Shown here: piece after piece, positions 50,868-60,259 of the stretch
How the letters are laid out: each line of letters starts with the position of its first letter
Position numbering within the stretch: the stretch's first letter is position 1
From: Pseudomonas tolaasii NCPPB 2192
GTDB taxonomy: Bacteria > Pseudomonadota > Gammaproteobacteria > Pseudomonadales > Pseudomonadaceae
Length of the DNA stretch: 64,000 nucleotides
Assembly: GCF_002813445.1 (NCBI RefSeq)
Contig: NZ_PHHD01000001.1
Span: forward strand, 5,518,001 to 5,582,000
Direction: 5' to 3'
Made by a program: the position numbers and the translations under genes
Notes under the pieces: generated by a model
Databases searched by the model: none
Told to the model about the DNA's origin: nothing
Seen by the model: only the letters and a program-made list of their open reading frames with translations

Positions 50868-53800
50868 TTGATCGCCGCGACCAGCCAAACCATTGGCTTG
50901 CTGGTATTGGCCGCCATGGATTCGAAGACCCGCGACGTCGAATCCGTCCTCAGCGATTTCAAACGCTGCCTCAACAGCTATGACACCTGGGCGGAAAGCT
51001 TTTTCAGCTTTTCGGCATTGGATATCGAGCAGGTGTTTAAGGTCGGCGATGAAGTGGCGCTGGTGGCGCCGATCAACCGTTCGATATTGCCCAGCAGCAC
51101 CGTCGCCACCTGCAAGGCCAACGGTACGTTGACCCTGGTGCACATGTTTCAGAGTGCGCGGTTCGTGCCCATCGGCAATACCCCGGTGGTGCTGCAACGC
51201 ATTGACCCTGCAGGCGGCCCCCTGGGCGAGCCCATCCATAAAACCATCGGCCCCAGCGGCATCCTTGAAGTCACCGAGTGTGATCGCAACCAGCAGTACC
51301 GGGTCAATTTCTATCCCGATGTTTCCAAAGCCCACTACAAGGCGCTGTACGCGTCCTATCAGTCGGTTATTGCGTCACTGGAAGGCTGGCTGCGCCGTGA
51401 ATGGACCACCACTTTCGCGCCACTCTGGAAAAACTACTCCGAGGCGAACTTCCTCAAGCGTTACCTCGCGTTGCACGAAGCTTATGCCCGCGGGTTTGGC
51501 CAGGCGCTGAACTCGCTGTGGGACGACATCAAGCAACTCTATGAATGGATCACCCACCCGCTGGTCTACGCCGAGAAACTGCTGCATTACCTGTCTCAGG
51601 CCGAGTTTGAAAAGCTGCTGGCGCTGAGCACAGATGCCCTTGCAAAAGGCTTGCTGATACTTAGCGATGAGCCGCTGATGTTTATCCACTTGTCAGCCTT
51701 CGTCGGCTGGATGCGGCTGTTGCCACCCCCGTACATGAACGAATTGCTGGGTGAGATCAGCGGTGAGGTGCTGATCAACCTGCTGTTGGTCCGCGCCACC
51801 GGCGGGATGGGCCTGGTGACACGCATGAGCCCGAAGGTGCTGGGCGGCATCAAGTCTCGCCGGGCACGCGAGTGGCTGGAACGCATCGCCGGGCAGTTCG
51901 GCAAAGTTCGCGCGGAGACACATACCGAGTTGGCCAGGCCGATCTTGTTGGGTGGGCCGGTGGCTGACATCAAGGTGATCCCCGATGCGCCATTGAAGGC
52001 TGGCGATAAGGTGATTTCGAACGCCGCCCAGGCGGTTCGAAACAAGCGGGTTCAGCGCACGGCGCTGGTTCGGCAAGAGCACGTGGACGACGTGCCTGCC
52101 TCCGGCAAAAACCCCGCAGGCGACGCCGCTGCGCCGGCCGATAAAACCGTCACTAACGGCTGCCCGGTGTCGATGGTCACCGGCGAGGAATTGCTGACCC
52201 TGACCGATGGCACGCTGGACGGCATCTTGCCGTTTGAGTGGACGCGGTTGTACCGCACCAGTGCCGTGGACATCGATTGTGGCCTGGGGTTTGGCTGGAG
52301 CCATTCGCTGGCGCACCGGCTGGTGGTGGCCGGTGATTCGGTGGTGTGGACGGATCACGAAAACCGCATCACCGAGTTTCCGCTGCCCACGGTTTCCCGC
52401 CCTGCTATCACCAACAGCCTGGCTGAGGCGGCGATTTATCTGGGCTCGTCTCCCGATGAGCTGGTGCTGGCCCAGGACGCGCGGTTTTATCACTTTCGCG
52501 ACGGCGCGCTGACGGCGATCAGCGATGCGTATGACAACCGCCTGCAGGTTTTACGGGGCTATTCGGGCCGGGTTGAGCGGCTGGACAACGGCATCGGGCG
52601 ATCGCTGTTTCTGCGCTATAAACATGGCCGCATTGTGGCAGTGGAGTATCAGATTCAGCGCGCCGAGGGGCCGGGCGAGTTTGTCTGGAGGACAGAGCAA
52701 ACCGTCGTTTCCTACGCCTATGACGACGCCGGACGACTGGTCTCAGCGACCAATGCTGCAGGCGAAAGCGAGGTTTACCGGTACGACGACCAGCACGTCA
52801 TTCTTGAACGCCAACTGGCCGGTGGGGCGAGTTTCTTTTGGGCGTGGGAAAGGTCCGGCAAGGCGGCCCGATGTGTCCGGCATTGGGCCAGTTTTTCGCA
52901 GATGGACACGCGTTATGCCTGGGGTGATGACGGCCAGGTCACCGTCCACAACGCCGACGGCAGCACCGAAGTCTACGTGCATGACAGCCGTGCGCGGCTG
53001 GTGCAGCGCATCGATCCGGATGGCGCCGAGCATTTCAAATCCTACGACGACAAGGGCCGGCTGACGGTCGAGCAAGACCCGCTGGGCGCGGTGACGGCGT
53101 ATCAATACGACGACGCCGGGCGTTTGGTGGCGTTGTTTCCCGGCGACGACGAGCCGACTTCCTACGAGCATGACAACGGTTTCGTACGGGTTGTGCGGCG
53201 TGGGGAGGCGGCGTGGAAGTACGAGCGTAATGATCAGGGCGATGTCACGCGCAAGATCGATCCTGATGGCAGCGTTACCGACTACAGCTACAACAAATAC
53301 GGGCAGTTGACCGGCGTTTGGTACCCCGACCACAGCTGTCATCGGCTGGTGTGGAATGAGCATGGGCAGTTGGTTGAGGAACAGCTGCCCAATGGTGGGG
53401 TCAGACGGTATCGCTATGACGATTTGGGGCGGCAGGTTGGGCGGGAGGATGAATACGGCGCGCTGACGCAGTACCAGCTGGACAGTGTGGGTCGGTTGGT
53501 TCGTGTGGTTCTGCCGGGCGGCACGACGCGGGAATACAGCTACAACCCCTACGGAAAAATCACCGCTGAACGCGATGAGCTGGGGCACGTCACCCGCTAC
53601 GAATACGGCGACGGCCTGCACCTGATCAGTCGTCGTATTAATTCCGACGGCACCCAGGTCAAGTATCGCTACGACAACACTCGGTTGCTGCTGACCGAGA
53701 TTGAAAACGAAGTCGGCGAAACCTATCGCCTGAATTACCACCCCAACGGCCTGATCCAGCAGGAAACCGGCTTTGATGGCCAACGCACCGCGTACGTCTA

Positions 53801-55712
53801 CGACCTCAACGGCAACCTGCAGGAAAAAACCGAACACGGCGACGATGGCAGTCAGCTGGTTACCCGCTACACGCGAGACCACGCCGGCCGCCTTGTCAGA
53901 AAAACCCTCCCCGATGGCAAAACCGTCGATTACACCTACGACCGCCAAGGCAACCTCCTCGGCGTCAACGACGGCCACTGGGCGCTGGCCTACGAGTACG
54001 ACAGTCAAAATCGCCTCACCGCCGAACACCAGGGCTGGGGCACGCTGCGCTATGGCTACGACGCCTGCGGCCAACTGAAAAACCTGCGCCTGCCGGACAA
54101 CAACCGGCTCACCTTCCACCACGGAAAAGGCGGCGACCTCAGCACCGTCGACCTGAACGGCACTCCACTCACCTCCCACCTGTTCAAGGCAGGCCGCGAG
54201 CGTCAGCGCCAGCAAGGCCAGCTCATCAGCCATTACGGCTACGACGAACAAAACCGCCTGTACGCCCACGCCGTCACTCAGCAACGGCATGATGTTTATG
54301 AGCGCCACTATCACTACGACAAAACCGGCAACCTCAGCCGCATCCTCGACACCCGCAAGGGCGAACGTCGTTACCAATACGACCCCCTCGCCCGCCTGAC
54401 CCGCGTCGATCACACACAAGACGGACAGGAACGCTTCGGCCACGACCCGGCGGGCAACCTGCTGATGCAGGACCGCCCCGGCCCGGACATCGTGGCGGGT
54501 AATCGGCTGGCGATACAGGGGGATCATCATTACGACTATGACGCGTTCGGCAATCTGATCCGCGAACGGCGTGGCAAAGACCACAAACTCGTCACCGAAT
54601 ACCGCTACGACTGCCAACACCGGCTGATCGGCATCACCCGACCAGACGGCCAAACCGCCAGTTACAGATACGACCCGTTCGGCCGACGCATCAGCAAAAC
54701 CGTCGACGGCAAAACCACCGAGTTTTTCTGGCAAGGCGACAAACTCATCGCCGAACACCACGCCGATCGCCACCGCAGCTATATCTACGAACCCGGCAGC
54801 TTCCGCCCGCTGGCCCTGCTCGACGGCTTCGGCCCAAAAGCCACCCAGCCTTTCTATTACCAGCTAGACCACCTCGGCACCCCACAGGAACTCACCGCCC
54901 CCAACGGCGAAATCGTCTGGTCCGCCCACTACAAGGCCTACGGCAAAATCAGCCGGTTGGACGCAAGCAAAATCGACAACCCGCTGCGCTTCCAGGGCCA
55001 ATACTTCGACCCCGAAAGCGGCCTGCACTACAACCGCCATCGCTACTACAATCCGGATCTGGGTCGTTACCTGACACCGGATCCGGTGAAGCTGGCGGGT
55101 GGGATCAATGCGTACCAGTACGCGCCCAATCCTACGGGGTGGGTGGATCCGCTGGGGTTGAATTCGTGTCCGGGCGAGAATGGATGCAAGCCAGACAGTA
55201 CACTCCGAGAACCAACGGCAGGGATCAATCAAGGGGAACCCGCTTTACCGCAACTGACTCGTGCGCAGAGACAGGTACGTATCAATGAGCTTGGCGAAGC
55301 AAATGCTCATAGGCGCTTAACAGAACTGGAGGCATCAATCCCTGGGGCGCACTTTCTTGAAAAACATGGAGCACAAACGTCACTGGAATCTCAATTGGAG
55401 CGGGTACAAACAGCAAAAAACCCCACCACTCGAGAGATAGAAAGATACATAACAGGCCCACACGCAGGAGAGCCTAGAACACCTAGTGCTGCCACCCATT
55501 TCCTAAGCCATAGAGATCAGTTGAATGCGATCTACCGTGCACAGCTCATATTCAAGCAGATAAATCTTTCGGCATCAAAACGGCCTATGAACATGGGCAA
55601 AACAATTGGCGAGGGGTACAAAAAAGATGGCTACGAATACGAAAAAACAAAAAAAGCCAGAGTTATCCTGAATCAGGACGGACAACCTATCACAGCCTAT
55701 GGAGACTTCTAA
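50868..55712 (+). CDS. Rhs polymorphic toxin with C-terminal RNase-type toxin domain
   Basis: The 1614-residue Rhs protein has an N-terminal trafficking region (~1-430). A DUF6531-like start of the cage follows (GCPVSMVTGEELLTLTDGTL, residues ~425-445), then many YD repeats (e.g. YRYDDLGRQVGREDEYGALT). The core ends at YYNPDLGRYLTPDPVKLAGG and DPLGL (D1427), the usual self-cleavage/shell-closing motif. The last ~183 residues are the toxin tip. It holds H1495-x-E-K-H1500, SAATHFLSHRDQL and the end ITAYGDF, resembling the BECR/CdiA-CT RNase-A-like fold. The start is TTG at 50868. A 14-codon ATG frame at 50827 with a better ribosome site ends over this start. No PAAR domain was seen. Confidence 0.85.
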   Translation: MIAATSQTIGLLVLAAMDSKTRDVESVLSDFKRCLNSYDTWAESFFSFSALDIEQVFKVGDEVALVAPINRSILPSSTVATCKANGTLTLVHMFQSARFVPIGNTPVVLQRIDPAGGPLGEPIHKTIGPSGILEVTECDRNQQYRVNFYPDVSKAHYKALYASYQSVIASLEGWLRREWTTTFAPLWKNYSEANFLKRYLALHEAYARGFGQALNSLWDDIKQLYEWITHPLVYAEKLLHYLSQAEFEKLLALSTDALAKGLLILSDEPLMFIHLSAFVGWMRLLPPPYMNELLGEISGEVLINLLLVRATGGMGLVTRMSPKVLGGIKSRRAREWLERIAGQFGKVRAETHTELARPILLGGPVADIKVIPDAPLKAGDKVISNAAQAVRNKRVQRTALVRQEHVDDVPASGKNPAGDAAAPADKTVTNGCPVSMVTGEELLTLTDGTLDGILPFEWTRLYRTSAVDIDCGLGFGWSHSLAHRLVVAGDSVVWTDHENRITEFPLPTVSRPAITNSLAEAAIYLGSSPDELVLAQDARFYHFRDGALTAISDAYDNRLQVLRGYSGRVERLDNGIGRSLFLRYKHGRIVAVEYQIQRAEGPGEFVWRTEQTVVSYAYDDAGRLVSATNAAGESEVYRYDDQHVILERQLAGGASFFWAWERSGKAARCVRHWASFSQMDTRYAWGDDGQVTVHNADGSTEVYVHDSRARLVQRIDPDGAEHFKSYDDKGRLTVEQDPLGAVTAYQYDDAGRLVALFPGDDEPTSYEHDNGFVRVVRRGEAAWKYERNDQGDVTRKIDPDGSVTDYSYNKYGQLTGVWYPDHSCHRLVWNEHGQLVEEQLPNGGVRRYRYDDLGRQVGREDEYGALTQYQLDSVGRLVRVVLPGGTTREYSYNPYGKITAERDELGHVTRYEYGDGLHLISRRINSDGTQVKYRYDNTRLLLTEIENEVGETYRLNYHPNGLIQQETGFDGQRTAYVYDLNGNLQEKTEHGDDGSQLVTRYTRDHAGRLVRKTLPDGKTVDYTYDRQGNLLGVNDGHWALAYEYDSQNRLTAEHQGWGTLRYGYDACGQLKNLRLPDNNRLTFHHGKGGDLSTVDLNGTPLTSHLFKAGRERQRQQGQLISHYGYDEQNRLYAHAVTQQRHDVYERHYHYDKTGNLSRILDTRKGERRYQYDPLARLTRVDHTQDGQERFGHDPAGNLLMQDRPGPDIVAGNRLAIQGDHHYDYDAFGNLIRERRGKDHKLVTEYRYDCQHRLIGITRPDGQTASYRYDPFGRRISKTVDGKTTEFFWQGDKLIAEHHADRHRSYIYEPGSFRPLALLDGFGPKATQPFYYQLDHLGTPQELTAPNGEIVWSAHYKAYGKISRLDASKIDNPLRFQGQYFDPESGLHYNRHRYYNPDLGRYLTPDPVKLAGGINAYQYAPNPTGWVDPLGLNSCPGENGCKPDSTLREPTAGINQGEPALPQLTRAQRQVRINELGEANAHRRLTELEASIPGAHFLEKHGAQTSLESQLERVQTAKNPTTREIERYITGPHAGEPRTPSAATHFLSHRDQLNAIYRAQLIFKQINLSASKRPMNMGKTIGEGYKKDGYEYEKTKKARVILNQDGQPITAYGDF

Positions 55713-56077
55713 TGAAACTTAAACCATGCTTATCAATCACTCAAGGCCTTCTATTCACTTACTGCATAGAAAACTCGCACAGCCCGGAAAGGGAGAAATT
55801 GATAGCTTCGAAAAATATAAATCGAGAAAGCGACCTTAAAGAGCTATTTGAAAAATTAACAAAACCAGAATTCATGAAGTATAAGCATGATGAAAGACAA
55901 TGGCACATCGACACACTGCAGCATTTTTTAGCAGCAGGAGACAGCTTTGACTCTGTATTTCACCTCTTTGACACGTATTTTAAAGATGAAATCCTAGACC
56001 AAAGGGAATTCATGAAAATCTTACTTAGCTGCTTATTAACTTACGATGCTGAAGCTACCATAAACGAATCAACATAG
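55712..56077 (+). CDS. Probable immunity protein for the Rhs toxin tip
   Basis: The ATG shares its A with the Rhs stop codon (TAATG), so translation is coupled, as is typical for toxin-immunity pairs. The 121-residue product is mostly helical (LKELFEKLTKPEFMKYKHDE, REFMKILLSCLLTYDAEATI). It has no signal peptide and is strongly AT-rich like the toxin tip. The immunity role is inferred from position. The family is not recognised. Confidence 0.65.
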   Translation: MKLKPCLSITQGLLFTYCIENSHSPEREKLIASKNINRESDLKELFEKLTKPEFMKYKHDERQWHIDTLQHFLAAGDSFDSVFHLFDTYFKDEILDQREFMKILLSCLLTYDAEATINEST

Positions 56078-56127
56078 ATTTTACCCACGGAATGAGCATC
56101 ATCTCCGACCTCAAAAAAAGGAAAATC

Positions 56128-56511
56128 ATGAGTATTGTTAAAAGCCACAGTGCCGAAATACCCGACACAGCTCTAAAACAGCGATCTATCGATGGCACCC
56201 ACCCTATTACAAGAGAAAAAGGCGCGATAAAACCAAGCGCTCAATTCAAAAACTACAGGGTACAACTTAAAGTCTTTGAAGAAGCCACTTCGAGAGAATT
56301 ACGCAAACTGGCGCTTTTTACGGGAGAGGATGAATATGGAAACCCTATTGTCGAGATGGAAATACAAGGGTGCGGAAGGGGCTACACACCCAACAAAAAA
56401 CTTCTCGAGCACCCCATTCTCAACGAAAACATGAACAGAGCCGTTGTAAAATTCGATCGCGAGACAAAAAAACCTTACACCGCATTCCCTGTGAGTAACC
56501 GTAAATGTTGA
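56128..56511 (+). CDS. Orphan Rhs/CdiA toxin-tip module, 127 aa
   Basis: The frame begins MSIVKSHSAEIPDTALKQRS with AGGAAAATC before the ATG and lacks any Rhs core. The sequence looks like a displaced C-terminal toxin: KPSAQFKNYRVQLKVFEEA, GCGRGYTPNKKLL and the end AVVKFDRETKKPYTAFPV. Two segments resemble the upstream toxin tip (SAATHFLSHRDQL; ARVILNQDGQPITAY), suggesting the same BECR-type fold. Because it has no delivery domain, it is probably a silent cassette that can recombine onto the Rhs core or remains as a relic. It overlaps the next gene by seven bases. Confidence 0.55.
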   Translation: MSIVKSHSAEIPDTALKQRSIDGTHPITREKGAIKPSAQFKNYRVQLKVFEEATSRELRKLALFTGEDEYGNPIVEMEIQGCGRGYTPNKKLLEHPILNENMNRAVVKFDRETKKPYTAFPVSNRKC

Positions 56512-56921
56512 AACACCCATTTCTTAACATACCGTACCTTCCAAAGTTACAATATTTTCTGGGCGGATTCGATATTTATGGCCGCGAGGACTCTCTGGGG
56601 GCCGCCATCGCGACTTATGACATAAATCTACCCAAAGATAGAGCCTATCTAATCAAACATTTGATTATCGACAGGGACTCAGACTTAAGCTACAGGCACA
56701 AAAAGTGCCTAATGGACGCTCTAAGTGCAGCACTTGATAATAACGAATACAACTTTTCCAAATTTTTGCATCAAGACCTGAATTCTCATTGTTCACTCCC
56801 TTGTGGGTGGGACCGTATGGACAACCCCAGAAGCTTCTTCGAAGATATTTTCAAGCTTGCCAACGAAGGCTGGCGAGACGACCTTGAAAAAGCTAGCCTC
56901 GAAGACCAATCCACCTGGTGA
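56505..56921 (+). CDS. Probable immunity protein for the orphan toxin module
   Basis: The 138-residue protein starts inside the last codons of the orphan toxin module (ATG at 56505, toxin stop 56509-56511). It reads MLKHPFLNIPYLPKLQYFLG and RAYLIKHLIIDRDSDLSYRH. It is AT-rich, acidic and soluble. By order and overlap it is the cognate immunity gene of the orphan toxin. It is unlike the first immunity protein, as expected for distinct toxin specificities. The family is unknown. Confidence 0.6.
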   Translation: MLKHPFLNIPYLPKLQYFLGGFDIYGREDSLGAAIATYDINLPKDRAYLIKHLIIDRDSDLSYRHKKCLMDALSAALDNNEYNFSKFLHQDLNSHCSLPCGWDRMDNPRSFFEDIFKLANEGWRDDLEKASLEDQSTW

Positions 56922-56953
56922 GAACATTACTTACCTCATTACAACCCGAACCG

Positions 56954-57085
56954 TGTGGCGAGCGAGCTTGCTCGCGCTGGGGCGCGCAGCGGCCCCAATA
57001 CTGACAACGAATCTATTCAGACAGATTTGCATCGCCAGGTTTGGGGCTGCTACGCAGCCCAGCGCGAGCAAGCTCGCTCGCCACA
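56954..57085. repeat. REP-like pair of a different family (GCGAGCAAGCTCGC)
   Basis: TGTGGCGAGCGAGCTTGCTC and its inverted partner ending CTCGCTCGCCACA are separated by internal GGGGCxGC hairpins. It differs in sequence from the other REPs in the window and separates the toxin locus from the carboxypeptidase gene. Confidence 0.75.
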
Positions 57086-57143
57086 AGTCACTCGTCGACC
57101 TGAAAGGCGTGCTCACCCAAATCGAATGAGCCGCCCACTCAAA

Positions 57144-58373
57144 TCACCGCTTACTCAACTCCACAATCATCCGACTTAGCAAATAAACCCGCGGTACCAC
57201 ACTCTCCACCTCGGCATATTCCTCCGGCGTATGAATATTCCCCCCCACAATCCCAAACCCATCCAGCGTCGGCGTGCCAACCCCGGCCGACAAACTCGCA
57301 TCCGCCGCCCCGCCGCTGCCTTCAATCGTCAGCTTGCGCCCCAGTTCCCCATAAATCCCCTGGGCAATCGCCACCAACTTGTCCGACTCCGGCGTCTGCG
57401 GCATGGGCGGCAAGCCGCGGTGCAAGCTGGTCGTCACCTCGGTTTCCGGAATCAGTTTGTTGGCCGATACCCGTGCCAGGTCTTTCTCGATGCGGTCAAA
57501 TTCTTCCGGCAAGGCTGCGCGTACGTCGGCTTTGGCGGTGGCCTGGTCGGGGATGACGTTGACGCGGTCGCCGGCTTTGAGCACGGTGAAGTTGATGGTG
57601 GTTTTCTTCTCTTCATCACCGAGTTTGCCCAGTTGCAGGATCTGGTGCGCCGCTTCCATGGCAGCGTTGCGGCCCAGTTCCGGGGCGACGCCGGCGTGAG
57701 CCGCCTTACCTTTGACTTCGACCACGGCAGTGGCGCTGCCTTTGCGCCACACCACCAGGCCGTCGGCCGGGCGGCCGGGTTCGAGGTTGAGGGTCACGTC
57801 GTGTTTTTTGGCGGTGGTGCGGATCAGTTCGGAGGCAGCTTCGGAGCCGCTTTCTTCGCTCGCGTCGAGCAGGAAGGTGATTTGCGCGTAGTCCTTGAAG
57901 CCCTGGTTTTTCAGGACCTTGAGCGCGTAGATGCCGGCGACGATGCCGCCCTTGTCATCCATCACACCGGGGCCGTAGGCGCGGCCGTCCTTGATGTGGA
58001 ATGGGCGTTCGGCGGCCGAGCCTTCCTTGAACACCGTGTCCATGTGGGCCATCAGCAGGATTTTTGCTTTGCCGGTACCTTTGAGCGTGGCGACCACGTG
58101 ACTGTTGTTGGCGGCTTTGTCCGGCACCAGTTCAATGCTGAAACCCAGCTGTTTCAACTCGTTCACAGCGATGTCGCGCACTTGGGTCAGGCCCGGCTCG
58201 TAGCCGGAACCCGAGTCGATATTCACCAGGCGCTCCAGCAATTTCAGGGCTTCGCCCTTGTACTGTTCGGCATCCGCCTGGATTTGTTTGTGGGGTTCGG
58301 CGCTGTAGGCCGGCACGGCAAAGGACAAGGCCAGGGTGGCGGCCAGGAGGGTGCGTGAGAAGGTGAAGAGCAT
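57144..58373 (-). CDS. Periplasmic glutamate carboxypeptidase (CPG2/M20 family)
   Basis: The 409-residue zinc peptidase has a signal peptide (MLFTFSRTLLAATLALSFAV, cleavage near YSA). It matches the Pseudomonas CPG2 enzyme closely in length and ligands: H110 (LLMAHMDTVF), D139 (GPGVMDDKGG), E173 and E174 (ASEESGSE), E198 (NLEPGRP) and the C-terminal H in GGNIHTPEEY. CPG2 cleaves C-terminal glutamate from folates and related compounds in the periplasm. It is on the opposite strand to the Rhs locus, with no obvious operon partners. Confidence 0.9.
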   Translation of the reverse strand: MLFTFSRTLLAATLALSFAVPAYSAEPHKQIQADAEQYKGEALKLLERLVNIDSGSGYEPGLTQVRDIAVNELKQLGFSIELVPDKAANNSHVVATLKGTGKAKILLMAHMDTVFKEGSAAERPFHIKDGRAYGPGVMDDKGGIVAGIYALKVLKNQGFKDYAQITFLLDASEESGSEAASELIRTTAKKHDVTLNLEPGRPADGLVVWRKGSATAVVEVKGKAAHAGVAPELGRNAAMEAAHQILQLGKLGDEEKKTTINFTVLKAGDRVNVIPDQATAKADVRAALPEEFDRIEKDLARVSANKLIPETEVTTSLHRGLPPMPQTPESDKLVAIAQGIYGELGRKLTIEGSGGAADASLSAGVGTPTLDGFGIVGGNIHTPEEYAEVESVVPRVYLLSRMIVELSKR

Positions 58374-58419
58374 GAACCGTTCCTTGTTTTTGTTGGGAGG
58401 GACGCCACACCCTACCCCA

Positions 58420-59478
58420 CTAAACCGACCGCAACCAACTCCCCTGCACCGAACTCACGCGGTTGCGCCCACTGCTTTTGGCTTCATATAACGCCTGGTC
58501 GGCGTCGTTGAGCCAACTGGTGGAATCGACGTGCGATGCTTGATACGGCGCAAGACCGATACTCAAACTCACGCGCAATGCAGGGTCCTGGGCGTAAGCC
58601 AAAGCGTTGAAACGGTCGCGCAGCGCATCCATCACTTCGGTAGCGCGATTGAGCGGCATGTCGGGCAGAATCACGCAGAATTCGTCACCGCCGTAACGCC
58701 CGGCAAGGTCGGTAGCGCGCAAATTCTGGCGCAGTACTTTGCTTAATTGGCGCAGTACGATATCGCCGGTGACATGGCCATAGGTGTCATTGATGGTCTT
58801 GAAATGGTCGATGTCGAGCAGGGCGATGGCTGCGCCGGCGTCATTTCGGCGGCAGCGCTGGAACTCGATTTCCAGATGATCTTTCCAGGCCCCGTGGTTC
58901 AGCAGGCCGGACAAGCTGTCAGTGCGGCTCAGCGCCAGCAATTCGCGTTTGTGTCGGGCCAGGGTCACGGCCTGGCGATAGCAGATCCAGCCAAGCGCCA
59001 GGGGATACAGCATGAGGATCGGCAGGCAGGCATACAACTGGGCCTGGGTGGTCACGGCAATAAACGCCGGTGCGAAGACCAGCAGCGAAACGCCGATGCC
59101 CAGCGCCTGCGCCACCCAACCGGCAAACATGAAACGCGGCCCGCCGATGGCCACGTTATTCATGGTCATCATCGACAGCGTGGTCACGGCCGGCAGCGGG
59201 TTGAAGTGCATCGCGCCAACCCAGAAACCACCGCAGAACGAATCGAACAACAGGTTGCGGCGCTCACTGCGCAAGGCGTTGGTCGCGCGCAACGACCATT
59301 GAAACGCCAGATGCGGCCAGACGAAGGCATTGACCAACATCCAGGCCCACACCCACAGCGGCGGGTTGAGCGGGTACATGCCGAACACCACACACACGAA
59401 ACCGAGCGTCAGCCCCAGGGTGCGGGATTTATACAAGCGAGTAGCGAGCGGAAGTCCATTTCCTCCGACGGCTGACAT
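58420..59478 (-). CDS. Membrane-bound diguanylate cyclase (MASE2-GGDEF)
   Basis: The 352-residue protein has a MASE2-like membrane part of several helices (TLGLTLGFVCVVFGMYPLNP, WVWAWMLVNAFVWPHLAFQ, FMFAGWVAQALGIGVSLLVF, ACLPILMLYPLALGWICYRQ). A GGDEF domain from ~residue 185 carries the active motif RYGGDEF. Five residues upstream is the inhibitory I-site RATD, so product feedback is expected. It should make cyclic-di-GMP, like AdrA/DgcC. Confidence 0.9.
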   Translation of the reverse strand: MSAVGGNGLPLATRLYKSRTLGLTLGFVCVVFGMYPLNPPLWVWAWMLVNAFVWPHLAFQWSLRATNALRSERRNLLFDSFCGGFWVGAMHFNPLPAVTTLSMMTMNNVAIGGPRFMFAGWVAQALGIGVSLLVFAPAFIAVTTQAQLYACLPILMLYPLALGWICYRQAVTLARHKRELLALSRTDSLSGLLNHGAWKDHLEIEFQRCRRNDAGAAIALLDIDHFKTINDTYGHVTGDIVLRQLSKVLRQNLRATDLAGRYGGDEFCVILPDMPLNRATEVMDALRDRFNALAYAQDPALRVSLSIGLAPYQASHVDSTSWLNDADQALYEAKSSGRNRVSSVQGSWLRSV

Positions 59479-59555
59479 GGCGTGGTGTGATCCTGAGTGA
59501 ATGCCTGGAGTCTATCAGGGCAACGTCAAATCGCCACTACCGCTCAGAAGCCCAC

Positions 59556-60188
59556 TCAGTGCGAGAAGCCCCGCGCCAACATCACCGCCACACCCAGCAA
59601 CAACACTGCCGTAGTACGTTGCAACAACACCCGCCGCTTGGGGTTTTCCAGTACGTGTTTGATGCGCTGGCCGAAATAGCAGTACAGGCAGCCGCTGGCA
59701 AACTGCAGCGTCAGAAACGTCAACCCGAGAATGGCGATATCCGCCGCAGAGCTGTGCTCCCCGGCACCGGCAAACTGCGGGAACACGGCGCTGAACATGA
59801 TGATGGTCTTGGGGTTGGAAAATCCGGTCAGCAAGCCCTTGCCGAACAGGCTACGCGAACCTTCCACAGCCCCCGCCTTATTGATCGATACGCCGCTGCT
59901 GGTCCACTGCTTGTAGGCCAGGTAAAGAATGTAGGCCACGCCGACAAACTGGATGGTCTGGGTAATCGCGAGGTTGCCCTTGATCAGCTCCGAAAAGCCC
60001 ACGGCAAATATCAGGATTGAAATCAGGTACGACACGCTGGCGCCAATCTGCGCCGGGATCGAACTGCGCAAGCCGTCTTTCAAGCCCAGGCTCAACAGCA
60101 ACAAGGTCATGGGCCCGGGGCTGAAGGTCATGGTGGCGCAAAACAACAGGAAATACAGAAACGAAGACAGCGTTAACGCACTGGTCAT
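59556..60188 (-). CDS. LysE/RhtB-family exporter
   Basis: The 210-residue inner-membrane protein has five to six hydrophobic segments and the family start SFLYFLLFCATMTFSPGPMTL, where the SPGP motif is diagnostic. LLTGFSNPKTIIMFSAVFPQ is the conserved second motif. The family exports amino acids and related small molecules. It follows the TIM-barrel gene by 71 bases containing a GC hairpin. Being the last gene of a rubredoxin/TIM-barrel unit, it may export that unit's product. Confidence 0.88.
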   Translation of the reverse strand: MTSALTLSSFLYFLLFCATMTFSPGPMTLLLLSLGLKDGLRSSIPAQIGASVSYLISILIFAVGFSELIKGNLAITQTIQFVGVAYILYLAYKQWTSSGVSINKAGAVEGSRSLFGKGLLTGFSNPKTIIMFSAVFPQFAGAGEHSSAADIAILGLTFLTLQFASGCLYCYFGQRIKHVLENPKRRVLLQRTTAVLLLGVAVMLARGFSH

Positions 60189-60225
60189 GGTCCGGGGCCT
60201 TGGATGAATAAAAGCGACAACAACA

Positions 60226-60250
60226 GGACGCGCGCTCTGAGCGCGCGTCC
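60226..60250. terminator. GC-rich hairpin between TIM-barrel and LysE genes
   Basis: GGACGCGCGC and its exact complement enclose the loop TCTGA. On the minus strand it is followed by a TG-rich stretch and only later TTTT, so it may be an attenuator or RNA-stability hairpin rather than a full terminator. Confidence 0.4.
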
Positions 60251-60259
60251 CGGGCTGGG

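Noticed and set aside
52743..54773. 676-codon open frame antisense to the Rhs core
   Set aside because: It follows the periodic YD-repeat codons on the other strand and is valine/alanine-rich, with no known domain. The Rhs frame is clearly the coding one.
55200..56930. Prophage or IS as source of the AT-rich segment
   Set aside because: No integrase, transposase, terminal repeats or phage structural genes are present. The pattern is that of toxin-tip cassettes.
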